A program made the position numbers and the translations under genes. The notes under the pieces were generated by a model, which was not told the origin of the DNA, did not search any database, and saw only the letters and a program-made list of their open reading frames with translations. A stretch of DNA of 64,000 nt, taken from Antedon bifida (taxonomy: Eukaryota > Echinodermata > Crinoidea > Comatulida > Antedonidae). The stretch spans positions 6,949,001-7,013,000 of the forward strand of contig OY727095.1 in the NCBI GenBank assembly GCA_963402885.1, read 5' to 3'. Shown here piece after piece: positions 11,301-26,300 of this stretch. Numbering within the stretch: the stretch's first letter is position 1; each line of letters begins with the position of its first letter.

Positions 11301-14300
11301 ATCAAAACTTACGATCTGTGCATGACGTAGCATATTTGTGTGCTAATTTCCATCCAGGGCAGCACATTATTTTCTTTGTTTGTGTAGGTTTTGAGTAACG
11401 TGTTCGATAGGCTACATGATATACAGCCCTAGACATCGGTACAGAAGAATAAAACCAAACAATTTTATTAGTAGACCTACAATTATATTTTATTCAACAT
11501 TCGTGGAAATAATCAGGTCAATAATAACCCGTGGCAGGATTTTACAGTATATTTTTTTGTAGGCTTAAACTTGTTTTCCACTAGGACGCAAACGCAATGA
11601 CGCAAGTGAAACGTAAAGCGATTGCCAATGGAAAGTGAGTTTTCGGATAACCCATCGTTTGTGATTGGTCAAAGCACTTACGCTGCGTTACGTCCTTGTG
11701 TTGCGTCTGTAGTGGGAACCAAGCATTAAACTTGTTTCTCAATAGGACGCAAACGCAATTACGTATGCGCAACGTAAGCGATTTGACTTGCGTTGCGCTA
11801 ATACTACGTCATTACGTTATTTTCTAGTGGGAACAAAGCTTTATGCTCTAGAGGCCGCTGCTATAACGATTGATGGAAACACGACGTTTGTTAAACACTG
11901 AAATGGATTAAAATTGACATCGTAATTGATGTAAACAGTGTTTTTAACAAATCATATCACTCAGCAACTTGTCATCAACCGATGACCAATAACAGCGTAA
12001 TTAACGAATACAACTGGTGACGACAGACGTTAACAATGGCGCGTAGTTGTGGTGACGTTACCGTCAGAATAGACTCTGTGTCATCTGAGGTCATTTGGAA
12101 TTTACGTTTTAAAAGTCAACCAACTTTATTTTCTAATACGTGCTATAATTAGCGCCTATATACAATTCAATGATTCATGATTAAAAAATATATAGAATTT
12201 GATTCTTATTTAATCTGCGGTATCACAGTACTTTGGTCCCGAACTTGAACCCAGCACGTGGTTTAACTTAATTGATAATTGAACACAATAGTCACTACGC
12301 CTGAGGTGATTCTAACTACTTGGCGGTAGACGCCTTATCAATCTTAACATCTTCTTGTATTGATACGGGTCAAAAAGATCAACAAGGCAGGATTTAATAC
12401 TTTCAAGTATTTACGCTGGGATAATGATCGTGCTGTTTATTTTATTCAGATTATTTAGGCCTGCAGAAATTTTAATTAGCGCTTTCCAATTACAAATACT
12501 CACTGTGACCTACATATATCTATCAGTTTAATACTGACAGACTGACTGATTTTTAATACGTACGACTGTCAAATTCTTTCACAAATGATATTTCCTTCTT
12601 TTATTTTGCAAAGAGTACAAAAGACAACAAACAGCAAATGAAAACCATTAAAAGTTTTAGAAAAAAAAACTTTTCCAACTGGGTTAAATAGCATGGAAAC
12701 ACATACAAGTTTTGGAGAAAAAAAAATTCCAACTGGGTCCAATAGCTAGGAAAACCCATAATGGTAATATATCGGGCCAATAGATACCTGGAAGACAAAC
12801 ATTAACACCTTAATGGTCGGCGGTCGGTCGGTCAAATTTGAGCACGCGACTGCAGCCATTTATATGGCCTTGTTTCTTGTTAATTTTAATGTCCAGTTTA
12901 TTTTGTTTTTGTATATATTTTAATATTTAAATAAAATATTTATAACATATTGTTTCAAGAGGCACCCACCTCTGTGATGGGCCATTGGCCCATGTCTTCT
13001 CTTGGGCTATTTGCCAAATGTTTAATAAATAAATACTCTTAGGCCTAAATCAGATTAAACGGTACAGATAAAGATATTGTTCTGTGATTACACTTTTATT
13101 TATTATAGGGTCTACCTAGCCTACTACTTGATATGCACTTTTTTGTGTGAACCTCAGACCCAGGGTTGTGAAAATACCACACATCGCTAGCTTTTGTTAT
13201 CACATCTATATTTCAATTCAGCGCTCTTGAAACATTTACGAGAGCATTTGTTTTGATTCACGTTTCTCAATAAGTAAATTTGTAACACGTGTCGATTGAC
13301 CTGTACTGACAGTATAATACATACAAACCAACTGTCATCCAATTAGATATATTATAATGGGTTACAAATAATGTACTGATTTATTGGGATAGTGTCTATG
13401 TTATTTACAAAACAAAAATAAACGGTAGAAAATGATTTAATATTCCTAGAATATAGTAAATAATACATATTGTTTTATAAAATGGCATTATGAAGAACCA
13501 GTTCCATCATGAACCTATAGATATATTCATGATTTTATCCTATTTAGACTTGCTCAAATCTCTATGTCTTGTTTATGCTGTTGTTCACCAGTCCGCCGTT
13601 TTGATTTCGTCTCGTCTGTAAACTAGATCCAAGCTGAAGTATTACGTATGAAACGCAAAGTTTGTCAAAATATTGATCTTTATACCAATAATTAAGTCGA
13701 TTCGCTGTCTGGAACCGGACTACATCCTCATAGGTCTATTCAAAATTTTGAAAAATTATATGCCAGATAGTAAATTAAGAAATTGCGCCCTCACAAATAT
13801 TAGGCCTACGTTGGAAATTCGTCCTCCGCGGTTAAACCAACCTCTCCGGATTTTTGAAAATGTTTGGTTTTGCAGGAATGCATGTTGAAGATTAGAATAT
13901 AATTTTGAACCTGAATAAGGTCAGCACATCATCGTTATTGACCTCAAACAATTGTCATCATCATGAGTGAATCAGAACATTATGTGATCATCCAATTTAG
14001 ATTCCGGTAATTAGTCTTTGTTTCAACCCGAGGGCAATGACTAAGTTCTAAGAGAAATTTCATACAGAAATTATTATTATTTATTGACCTCTCTGAATTG
14101 AGCTCTACAGAAGAATTTTTAGGGTGGATATAGAATGTCCTTGGGAGGTGGTGTATGTTAGTTTCTGCAAAATCTGTGATTTGTGGCATCCGATCGATTA
14201 GGAGTGCTCTGTAGGCCTAGTATCTTCACATTTGACAATTTGTCCAGTGTGAAAGGAGAAACATAGCCCGTTAATTTGGGGTCTCCGATATAGGCCTACA

Positions 14301-17300
14301 GGCGTCACTTCTTGATGAACATCACGGAATGTGCCTGACCCTGGTCACATCCAAATTGAGTACCGACAATCGGCTAATTCATCTGTGTGTACGCAGTGGC
14401 TATCTCGCTTTAGAAGAATACAATCGACATTAAAATATTTGGCACAAGTCAACGATGATCCGAAGCAGACAGAGACTGCTGCTATATAGTAAATAACAAT
14501 CAAATGAGCATGAAATTGACAAGCATCGCGTTCGTGACATTAAACGCGACGCGGCGTACCGACGTATGTCAAACTTGCAATAAAACTATTATGAATGATG
14601 CTATTGAGTCACTTGAACTTTACGGCCAATCATTATTTTTCACATCCTACAATGTTCTTAGAAACGCTATACATTTTAATCCTAGATTTAACGTGTTACC
14701 CACCTACGCTAAACCCTAACGATGATTGCAGAACTTTAACTCTGCCGCTGTACTTACTTTTCCAATAAGTTTTATACTGGGATACATACACGAGCGCGTC
14801 ATTGGGAGGCACGGCACATTAATCATTAATGTTGAATAGAACAATATATTTTTCTGAATAAGAAGGAACTACCCTTTTACCTGTAACGTGTACACCTTGA
14901 ATATCCGTCACTGCATATTGAGAGATACGGCTTGAATACTGGTTGGTAATACGATTCGATGATCATTCTAGGTTTTTGGTGTTCATCTGCGTTACTACAT
15001 ACATGTCGCCTACAAACAAGATCAAACGAAATTTACATCAGTCATTTTCCAATAGGCCACCTACCCCAATAAAGCAGTCACTGTATTTTGATAAAACATA
15101 CTCTTAAATGAGACGTCCGGGCTTAACATTATATATATATATTACTGCCTTTCCGCTGAAAAGTCTGCCGACATTTCCGCTTGGGCTGCTCCGTAAATCT
15201 CTTTTACTGGTTTCTTCCAGTCTGATCTTAACATTTTTACTGTTTATTATAAAATATTTCCAACCACTAACGAATATTATTTAGGCCTACTCATTTTTTT
15301 TTTATTATAACGTATTTAAAGGCGTCACTTTCATAAATGTTGGAAACTTTATGATTAGAGTAGGGTTGGTGTAGGCCTCCTAGGCCATCCCCAGTGATGT
15401 CAACCTCCAATGTGCCGAAAGCAGTAGCATGTTATCGCTCGAAACCCAATTTAACTATCGGTAGGCGTATAAATATATACATGATGTTTATTCCCTAGAA
15501 ATATTGTCAACTTAAACTAAACCTTAAACTAGACACAAATTTCTTTGTTTATACATTAAAATTCTCGTCTGCTTTAACCATAACAAACAGTTAAGAAGAT
15601 TAAACAGATGAGCAAAGGTGCAAGTCTGTACACAAGTCAATGTAGTTCTCAAAATAAGTGTCAATAAAAACGGTGCAATACTAAATTTAGTATATACTGT
15701 AGTAGCCGCGAACGAATATTATGTCGAATATTAGGAGAGACTAAAATGATGAGTCATTCAGTTTTCAGACGACTTCGTCAAACCCCCTTCTCGATCCGTC
15801 ACTGCGTCACGTTTGAAATTTGTGAAATATTAAAGAAATTTAAAAATTGATTTCATTTTACAGGCCTATATGAAATGCTATATGCTATTCTATACAATGT
15901 ATGGCCTACGCATGATATGCCGACAAAGAGCATCGTAATTTATCCACTAACGCGCAAGACACAAATACTTAGGCCTACTAAAGGCGGTTAAACCAATAAA
16001 GCGACACTAACAGAAGTATTTGTATTTATAGATGCACAGATATTCCATTGTGAACAATTTCAGTAGAACTTTCTGTTAAAGAGATATGATCGAAACTGAA
16101 TTAATATGAACATGGATAAAATACGTATCCATGATATGAATTGATGTGTACTGCATGTAGAAACTGTTCCCTTTTATTGCTATGAATGTTATGCCATATC
16201 TTTACACGGACGGTATTTCAGTATAAGAAACCGTCTTTAAGAAATAGTCTTTAAGAAACCCTCCTATTCAGGGAACATTTAACGCTACGACCAACCCCTA
16301 TTCATGTGACACTACTATCAGTGTATTAATGGGGAAATCTGTTGGGTCTGATGGTGTCCCCTAAATAGGGGTCCTATTATAGGCAATCAAAATCCGTAAT
16401 TTTGTTTCTGTCGCTATATACGTTTTTTACGCAAAGTGCGACGTAACATACGTCCTCACAGCTGCGTACAGCCAGTCCGTTTGTATTTATGCGACTATAT
16501 TCTGGCAGAATCCACCGATATGTACACCAATCCACTGTCCTCATTGCTTAAAACAACAATGTGTCCGCGGGGGAATTCTTATAGCAAGTTAGGTGTGAAA
16601 ACAGCTTAACTTATTACATGTATTTTTATCTTCATTTGACCAGCGACATCATTTCTTAGTAGTTTCCGACAGAGTGGCTTATCTGACCATCTAAATTATG
16701 GATACAACACTTTGAAGTAAACAAGATTCAATTCCTATGGCCTAGCCCACAGACATGGTCAATAATTCGGTCTATGTTTGTATTGTTTTAATGAATAGGC
16801 CTAGTTATGCGCAATAAATCAACGCGCCCTGGTGTCGCAAAATTAATCCAACTTGGGCCACTATCTTGTAAAGGATTAACCAGGATCAAAGCAAAGCTAA
16901 CATTTAACACGCCGCCAAAAAGAGGCAAACCAGTAGGTCTAGGACTGGATTGAAACTGCAGGACCACAGATGAAACGGTTTCATTGTTCACGGAGAACTC
17001 TTTTGGGCGCAACGTAAAATTAAACAATTACGTTGCGTTGAATTATTAAAGTTTTGTTCCCACGCTCTATGACGCAACGCAGAGAGAGGCAAAATGACAA
17101 GCGACAGTAATTCGAATACGCATGTGATTGGTCAAGTCAATTGCGTTGTCCGCGTAGGTCTTTGCGTTGCGTCCTACCAGGCTAAAGCGTGGTTCCCACT
17201 AGAACGCAACCCAGCGACGTATTGACGCAAAGTGCTTTATTGCGTAATCACAAGTGGGAACCGACGACGCAACAGTGCTGCAAACATCGCAGGTTTGATT

Positions 17301-20300
17301 TCACGCAGGCGGGGAAAACACAATTAAGGGTATTTCCGTACCTTGCGTAGGTTGCGTCGCTAGTGGGAACCAAGCTTTACGCTGTCATTACGTTGTGTCC
17401 ACCAGTGCACGGGAACCAAGCTAGTATATTATGTCTACTTTAAAACAAATACATGGGTGGCACTACAGTGTTAATATACCAACGATTTGTATGGTATGTT
17501 ATGAGTCCCTAATGTCGGCTGATTATTTATGAATAGTGTATCATGTATACCACAGGGTGTAATTAATAATTGGAGAATAGAGGTTACAGTTATGATAAAT
17601 ATTAATACCCCTGGTTTGTATATTATGAGCCGCGGTATGGTCGGTATGTTTGATTATAAAAATTGACACTATGATACAATTTAACACTACAAAAATAGTT
17701 GCTAAATATTATATTTCTATATATACCACAGGGTGCAATTAATTATTATTATTGGTGTTTGAGAACAGAGAATTATTTTCAATATTACGAACAAAGTGAC
17801 GCTTTTGTAAATAGTGCCCAGAGGCGCTTAGGCCTACTCTCAGAGATGATAATCCTGATAACATCAATTAGTTCAACCTCAAAATAGTATCGAAATAGTA
17901 TCAGTAACGTTTGAGGTGGTATGGGGTTGCGTTCTTACGAACGTTAACCCCGACAGTGCCAGATATAAACGGATTAGTTCATTTACACGGGTAAGTTGGT
18001 GGGTATAGGTCATCAACTTACCCAGGTAAATAATTAAGTCTGAATAGGCCCTTATATTTTTTTTCTAATTAAAGTGAGAAGCAAAATAAATATGCTCTTT
18101 TTTTGAGAAATGTTGCATTGTTGACCTTGGTGGCGGTTGATTAATAAGATGCCTTAAAAAAGTTAAAGGTTTCAAACGTGATCTGAAAGGAAATTATTAA
18201 AATTAGAAATTTCCATAATGTTTATTTCTCATTAAGTCCTAAATTAAACAAATTTCACCCTTAAACAAATCAATCACCCACAAAAATATCAATCGTAGCG
18301 CTAAGTATACGTTTATATATACTACTGTAGCCTACATCAGAGAAAACAACAAATGGGCCATTTTTAAGTTTTATCAAATTGATTGGATCAACAGTAGTTA
18401 AAACGGGAGTCTCATAACAGGCTACGATCCTCTAAGGTTTGCCCCACTGACAAATCGATATTTCTGGGCGATAATCGTAACCGTTCCGCCTAGTTAAGTA
18501 AACCAACTGGGAAACATGGCCTGGCACATGAATCATGATTGCTGTAATAATGTTTTTTTCTTCTTTTCTATTCTCGTTGTTGAGTAATTCTTTTGGGATT
18601 TCAAGGTAAAAAAGTGAAACATTGTTAACAGGATAATGAAAAGAAGATGCTATGGCTGTACAAAAAGCTCCATGTGGAATTTAAACCATTTCGAAAGAAA
18701 GAACTTTGACAATTTCGGAGTATTCTGGTGAACAGTAGCATCAATCACCCAACCACTGGGGGCGCTTCGTAACTCGATCATGTTGTATTAATCTCGTATC
18801 AATGATTGAATCTCCCTCCTTGGAATTCACTCGGCAAAAGCAACGATCAAATCAAGCAGTGGCTCCAAAAAGAACACTTCTTATAAGCAACAAAGGGGTG
18901 TGATGTTACACCCCAATACTTCAAAAGCACTTTAATGGTTTCCTATGACCGACTAAAGTGAAAGAGCCACTTTATAATTTTTGTTCAGTACCGCTAGAAA
19001 GCCTACCTCGTATAACACTTGGTTCTATGCATTAAGGAAGGGCATTGTTGTCTGTCTCTTACCTATTATATTCTTCAATTTTTATTTTACTTGTAATATA
19101 TTGTGCAATCACGTTTCTTTGGAAACATGAAGCAAGGTTTTATTAGAAACATGGGCGGCCAAAAGTCTCCATGTTTAGAACTCCGCAAAGAAATAACAAC
19201 TCCCTGTTCTATGAATTGCTTTCTCATATACGACCTTGACTTTGACTAAACCATTTCATGTTCAATTATACATCAAAGGACACCGCTTCCTATACGCTGT
19301 CAAACATTCATCTTAATAGGCCTACACTAGTATTATGAGACTACTGTAACCAAACACAACACAATGCCCAATTATCTACAGTCTTGAAACTTGAGAAATT
19401 GAGAAAGAGAACATTTTTATAGACATTTCATAAACGAACAACCACAGTATAGTATTATAGTAAAAAGCAAACATTAAAATACAAATTTGTATTGGTTAAC
19501 TATAGATAGTTTAGCCTTGAAAAGTTTGTGTAACCATACTGCAGCTTATCCAACATTATACGAAAATAACAGCAGAAACGATATGTTGAATGAGGCTCAT
19601 ACTTTTAGAGGCTCAAACTTGTTGAGGCTCAAACTTTTAGAGGCTCAAACTTTTTGAGGCTCAAACTGGACACAAAATGGAACACTGGTTCCTCTGCGCA
19701 TCTACTGTAGCGCATAGTAATTTAAAACTAGAAAATTAAAATTGAAACACAATATATATCATTTCCAATATTGTTCAAAGGGGTATAAATTCGAAACCGC
19801 CGTATATAAACATCGACAAACGTAAAAGGCACGTTGAGATGGATAGAGTTTCTCTCAAATACACTGATACTGCGGCTAAACCTTAGATGTAATGTCACAA
19901 CTTTTCGATCCATTTGTAAATACTCGTCAAGGGATATGAAAACAATACCAATAAAAAACACCATGTTATGTCATCTGATCTGGAAATGATCAGAGTTTCG
20001 TGAATTTAGACACACACTTGACATGCAGTGTTTACAAAATCCTGCTAGGCCGGTGATACCTGTCACTAGGGTACCCGTCAGGAGTTGATACACTCTGGGA
20101 CAGTTCTAGTTGCTCAACAACGGGTAGCCAAAAAGTCATATATGACCCCATCGCCTATACTATTAAACATGGAAGTAAGTCACTTGGGTTCTTGATGACT
20201 TGTTTAGCACCTGTCATGTTACCGCATGATGTATCCTCTGGGATGTGTGCGGATTATGATATGATTCGTTAGATCTTATCGGTATGATTATGTGGGGTGA

Positions 20301-23300
20301 GTGATTCCTACATGGAAATAGACACTTTATAAATGAAGAATGTAACAGGAAAAACAAACATGACAACATGATGATGAGAATGATGGATGATGGATGACAT
20401 TTGATGGATGATTGATGCTGGAGAAGAAGACAAACTGGACTGGTGTTAGTAACATCCTTAATTGTATATTTTGTATTATGCCTTTCTGGGAAATAGATGA
20501 ATTGAATTGAAAATACTGAATGTTGAAATGCTTTATTTGTCCATTATCATAATAAAATAATAATAGAAATAAATTCTTAAAGATGGCAAATACTAAAAAT
20601 AGGCCTAATACGATAAAAAAAAAACTCAGATAAATATAAAATAACTCCCACACCTGGACATAACTTTCTTTTCGTACATTTATGTTATAGGCATACCTTC
20701 TGAATAACATTGAGATTTGGAATACATTTATTTAGAATGTTTATAAAAACCGATTAAACGAGACACAAGAAAATACTTTATTGTTACGAATAGTTATGTA
20801 TACGTTGAGTAGTAAATGGTTCCTTAATGTATTGTCCTAGCTACTGTGACAAGTTATCTCAGAAGAAATCTAGACTAACGTCTATTGCAATAAAATAAGA
20901 GGGCAAAAAAATACGTTGTTGGTGACCAGACAAAACTCAAATTAACTGAGCCTGGGTACATTTACTGGTTAAAAAGTGTAATACATTCTTTTGTTCTATT
21001 CCAATTATACTATTTCCCTACCAAAATCAAATTATGAGCTCCTATACCGACTACGGATATTAGAATAGACCTATCAATTATTATACAAGATAAATGACAC
21101 ATTTCACAATCAACTGTCTTGTACAATCGTTAAATCGCGTTAAAAAAACAGAGGAAATGAATTCAGAGAGCTGGTTAAATATCTGTCGGGATGGCTATTG
21201 GTTGTTGATCACCAATACTTTTAATAATATGAACACGTATCGGAAGAAATATAAACTAGTGTCCATGAATTGGACTGGCAAGTTTCCAAGGTGGTTTGGA
21301 AAAACTCCACACACGTGAAAAAAAAGTTGGGACTAGCCAAGTTTAGGATATTCTGAAAATTAGATGCTCGTGTTATGATTGTACAAGTGGATTATGCATA
21401 TTAATATTATTAGTCAGTACAAGGAGAAGTTTCCCATGGTCAGAACAACGTTTCCAAAACACGTTCCATCTCCTTCGAGAATAGGAACATATGACTATAG
21501 GCCTACCATGCAAGTTTTATTTTGGACCCCAGTTTGTACCATCCCTGTCTAAAGTTTGGTTCTCACTCGGACGTAACGCAACGACAAGTTGGTCAATCAC
21601 AAGCGACAGTTCATGATAGGTCAAATTTCTTGCGGGGCGCGCCTGCGTTGTTGTGCTGCGTGCAAGTGGGAACCGAGCTTTAGGAGGTTAGTTTAAAAAG
21701 ATACAACTTTCAGTCATTCAGTGCAACATGCTTATCTGGGAAAGATGGCATCCATGGCAACACCTGGTCACAGATGGAAGCATATTCCTGCAGAGGATGA
21801 AGCTGTGTTGACAAGGCCAGTAATAGTTATTAACATTTAGAAGGTGGGATATATACGGGTAAACAGTTATGATAAAAGGTTATCATGTTGTGTTTATGTA
21901 ATGGATAAAAATGCAATGCAATGAAATTAGAAAAATGAGGAGACCATGGACTGATAGTGAGGTAGGAATTTCGGATACAAATCATCTCGGGTCTCAACAG
22001 ATGTTGAAAATTATAAATAGTTTATCAAACAGTGGGTATTCTATCTAATGCCATGATATGAACATTTTGAAGTCGACTAATACTGGATAGCATGGTACAT
22101 TAAGCTCAGAGCGCGCGGGGTTACAGCTCTATGCGACACTTGGTATTACTATTAGGCCTAGGCCTTTTCGAGAGAATTAGGTCTATTGTACTTTATAAAA
22201 CGTGGTGGACATTATACCTTTTACATTCCTAGATGATTACTCTAATCATATACAGTTATCATAACAATATCTCTTGGTTCCAGAACAATTATGGAATTCC
22301 AAGAAACAAAATGACATTGAATTTACTAAAGTGGAACCAGAGAACGCAAGAATCACTCGGAGACTTGAGTCACAAGTAGGGCCACTGTATTGGGAATTGT
22401 ACCGAACACTCTGTCGATATGACCAAATATGGTAGTGATATGCCCAAATATGGTAGTGATATGACGCCAGCCCATATATGGGCACATCACATTTTTTTGT
22501 CACATAAAGTTTGATAGTGCAGATAGAGCTATACTAGAAAAAGTTACAATTGCCAGAAACTGATTAACTTGCTATTAGAATAAACAGTCCGATAACGCAC
22601 TTGAAAGCAATAAAACATCACATATTTTTAAAACGTTCGATTTTCAAGGACTAGGAGATACTCAAACTTTATTAGTTTAAAATTGAGTCATAGAAAACTT
22701 GGACAAACACACGCGGTAAACTATATTAATCTGTTTTGTTTTCCACAATCGACATACAAGAAAGACAATATAAAATGAATTAACAAATGGAAACCTTGGA
22801 GGGGCGGGGGCGGGGGTGTGTACGCGCGGTGAGTCAGAAAAGTAATGCTCTGTCTACATTATCAAACTTTATGTGACAAAAGTATGTGATGTCATCCCAT
22901 ATGTAGACATGATGATGTCATATCACTACCATATTTAGGCATATCGCTACCATATTTGGGCATATCACACTAGTTTGATAGTGTAGACAGAGCTTTAGTA
23001 TTATCCCAGTGATAACGAGGCCTATGGGTATTACCGACTAAATATTCTGATTGTTACTTAACATACCAAATATTGTTGGTCTAAACATGACCTAATTATC
23101 CACATTTATCATTATTCTATTCATGATTGTTACACCATAACCGATTAACGTCCCTATTTAACCCATCATAATATTGATACTGGTCCAGTATTGTTTTCTT
23201 TAATCGCTGTTATTCTAATATTATTGTAATCGACTAAGTATTGTTATTCCAGGCTAAATTTATTATTATCATAACCTTATTCTCTGGCTCCAATTTTTTT

Positions 23301-26300
23301 GATTAAATTGTTTTATGTGCTAGCTTATCTAACAAAACTGCATGGAGTTGGTATATGCAGCTTTTTAAACACCAAGCGGTCAATTTGGTATGAACTTATA
23401 TCGCAGCTTGACCACCGCTCATTGACGTATGCCTAATAAGACATGACAATCAGGAGATTAGACGTGGTCTGGTAAAACAAAAGCTAAACATGGTCTTTTA
23501 CCGCAAAATCATTAGAAAAGAGAAAATTGCGGCATGTTACAAGAAAAGCAGGCTAAGAATCATAATAATAGTGATGGTGACGGGGTACGGAGACACAACG
23601 AGAAAATCTCTAAAATAATATTGCAAATAATAAGTACATTTAAAGCAATTAATTGGCATCAAAACTACTGTTTATATACACCTTCCTAGTTTATGGTCCT
23701 TTCCTTCTTTCCTATGACTATCGTTCTGGTGGAAGTGGACCATGCAATCCTGGGAGGTGGAAGAAACTAAAAACAAACTATATAAATAAAAACCACTTTT
23801 TATTCGGAAGATTTAACCACTGTCTTCACTGTTTGCAAAACAAAAAATCGATGTAGGCCACAAGAGGATGAAATGCATACCACTGATAATGGTATTCATA
23901 TAGTATACGTCCTGAGGCGTAGTTTATTGTCCCTTATTTCCAAACCATCATTATACATTAATATCAATTAGTAAAGATTCAATTAGACCTGAGCCTACCA
24001 TTAACCGCCCGGAAAATCACTTCTTAAACCCCAGCATGTACAACGATAGGAAAGCATTTCGTCTTAATTACATTAAATCATAACTTGTTACTGTATCCCA
24101 TCTGCGAGGAGTACCCATGGAGAGGGTCATTTGGTTCAATTAATTTTGGTCTAAACGTTATGTCGGCACTTTAAGAAGATTCCTCTTGATTGTAAATTTA
24201 TTAAAATCCAATTTCAAATTACCTAGATGAACAACAATAAAATCGGAATTCCCACTCATCGGATATCATTTGTTAAGCTAGGCCGAATATACGAAGCAGC
24301 TGACAAAAGTTTACCCCGAGGGAATGATCCCTGACACCTGTAAGCCAGAGAAGCGGCTTCACCTGTTAAGAAGCATGTGTAATGCTCAGCCCTAGATATA
24401 TTATACGGTACTGCATATAAGGAAAAGGAAGGGGTTTTAGTAATGTTTGAGAATGCTAACGAGTAAAGGAAATGTTTATCCAATATCCAGGGATGGCAGC
24501 AGGGCATACAATGTATCTATAGTCTAGTAAATGGCCATCCAGATCCAGGGTCAAGTAAATGACTATCCAGGGTCTAGTAAATTGATATCCAGGGTCAAGC
24601 AAATGACCATCCAGGGTCTAGTAAATGGATATCCAGGGTCTAGTAAACGGATATCCAGGGTCTAGTAATTGATACCAAAGTCTAGTAAATGGCCATCCAA
24701 GGTCTAGTAAATAGCCATCTAGGGTCTAGTAAATGGATATCTAGGGTTTGGGTAAATAGCGAGCCATCAACGATTTAGAATGCTCAAAAAATTGTCATTG
24801 AAAGTCTCGAAAAAGAGTTTCAATTTTGTTTAATTAACACGTTTTATAATAGATCATGGCTACACGATTAAGGAGAACAGAAATAATTAGCTTAAAGTTC
24901 AAGAGTGATACGGTGAATGAAATCCGATTTCACATAAATCTTGAAACATAATATGAACCAACGCCCAGGACATTAATCTACAATCGCAAAATAAGTTATG
25001 TTTTATAGTAAAAACGAAACTTTTCGACAGGCATAGAGACGCCTCATTGGCTTTTATTTCACTTGTTGATTCCTGTTTTCTTAAACAAGTTGTATAAAGT
25101 CTTAATTTACTACTTTCGATCAGTTCCGATTGTACACTAACTTACTATAAACATGGGGGGAAATCATCCATGCAATAAATAGTTTTAGAAAAAATTTCTG
25201 GGCAAACATTTGAAAACAATAACAATGCTATGACGAACATTATTTATTCAAATTGACAATTGTAAAGATAGTATTACAGACTTAGGCTCCTGCAACATTA
25301 TACTGTGACGGTACTATTATGCTGGGTACTGTCTCTGGTTAGCTTGGATAAGGCCCTTGGGAAGAACAGCCATGGGTTGCTGGGCCGCGTTGGGTAAGTT
25401 GTAGTGTTCTAGACGGAGTGTAAACTACTAGTATTTTCAGACAAAAATCGACTAACATTGAAATACAATAACTACAGACAGAATTGAATTATCAGTGGAA
25501 TAATTCAATTGATCGGATGTCTTATGAATTTTACCAAGGAATGCTGATAAATGTAGCTGTTGGATAAACAGTATACACTGCTACTAAAACATAACATTAC
25601 ATTATAACGGAGTGTCCGAAACTTGCAAAATCCGGTCAGACAGAGTTCAAAATCGAATGCTTATTTACACGGAATTCTCACACGTGCCAATAACCATAAA
25701 ATATTCGTTTATCTTGTTCTACTAATTTTAACAATGTAAATAATGAAACGGCGTCTCGTAAATCAATTTCCAATGAGAGAAGAGTATGTTTTAGAATGCT
25801 GAATTAAGGAAACCCTCATGCATTCAGCGGCGCCCCATATCAATCGAACACCAATCAAAGTGGAATTCCAAATTGAGGAAACATTTATGTAGGAAGCGGC
25901 GCCCCGTATCAATCGAACGCCAATCAAAGTTGAAATCCAAATCAAGATGATAGCCCGTATGAAGAAACTGAAACATAACGTGCAATAAAAATAAAAATGT
26001 GGTTACAAATCAAAACATTATTATCATTGTTTCGGCAACCATCCGAAATAAAATGTACACATTTTCCCCTGAACGGAAAAGCGGGTAGACGAGCGTTATA
26101 ACAAATCTTTTGTTGGTTTAATATCTGACTGGGGAACTGGGTTGTAAAATGGTTTTTAATATGGTATTAACAGTGTACTTGTCATAATATTTTTGTGGAT
26201 AAACTATTTTATAATTTATCGTGCTCATTAGGGAGTGGAGTTGAAAGAGTCGTGAGTTACACCCTGGCATCAGATGAGGATTAAACCCTGGACTTTTGGA

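Larger units (their letters stand above)
11429..14880. other. EGFL7 intron 2
   Basis: 3.45 kb. It holds two family B MITEs (11564-11842), a 65-bp direct duplication (12650-12760) and a probable retroposon tail with TGGGCCATTGGCCCA and AATAAATAAATA (about 12900-13035). No coding exon was recognised. The reading frames at 13673-13888 and 14504-14719 have no domain features. Confidence 0.5.

Noticed and set aside
24521..24750. A CRISPR array
   Set aside because: Tandem units without unique spacers in a eukaryotic intron; an ordinary minisatellite.
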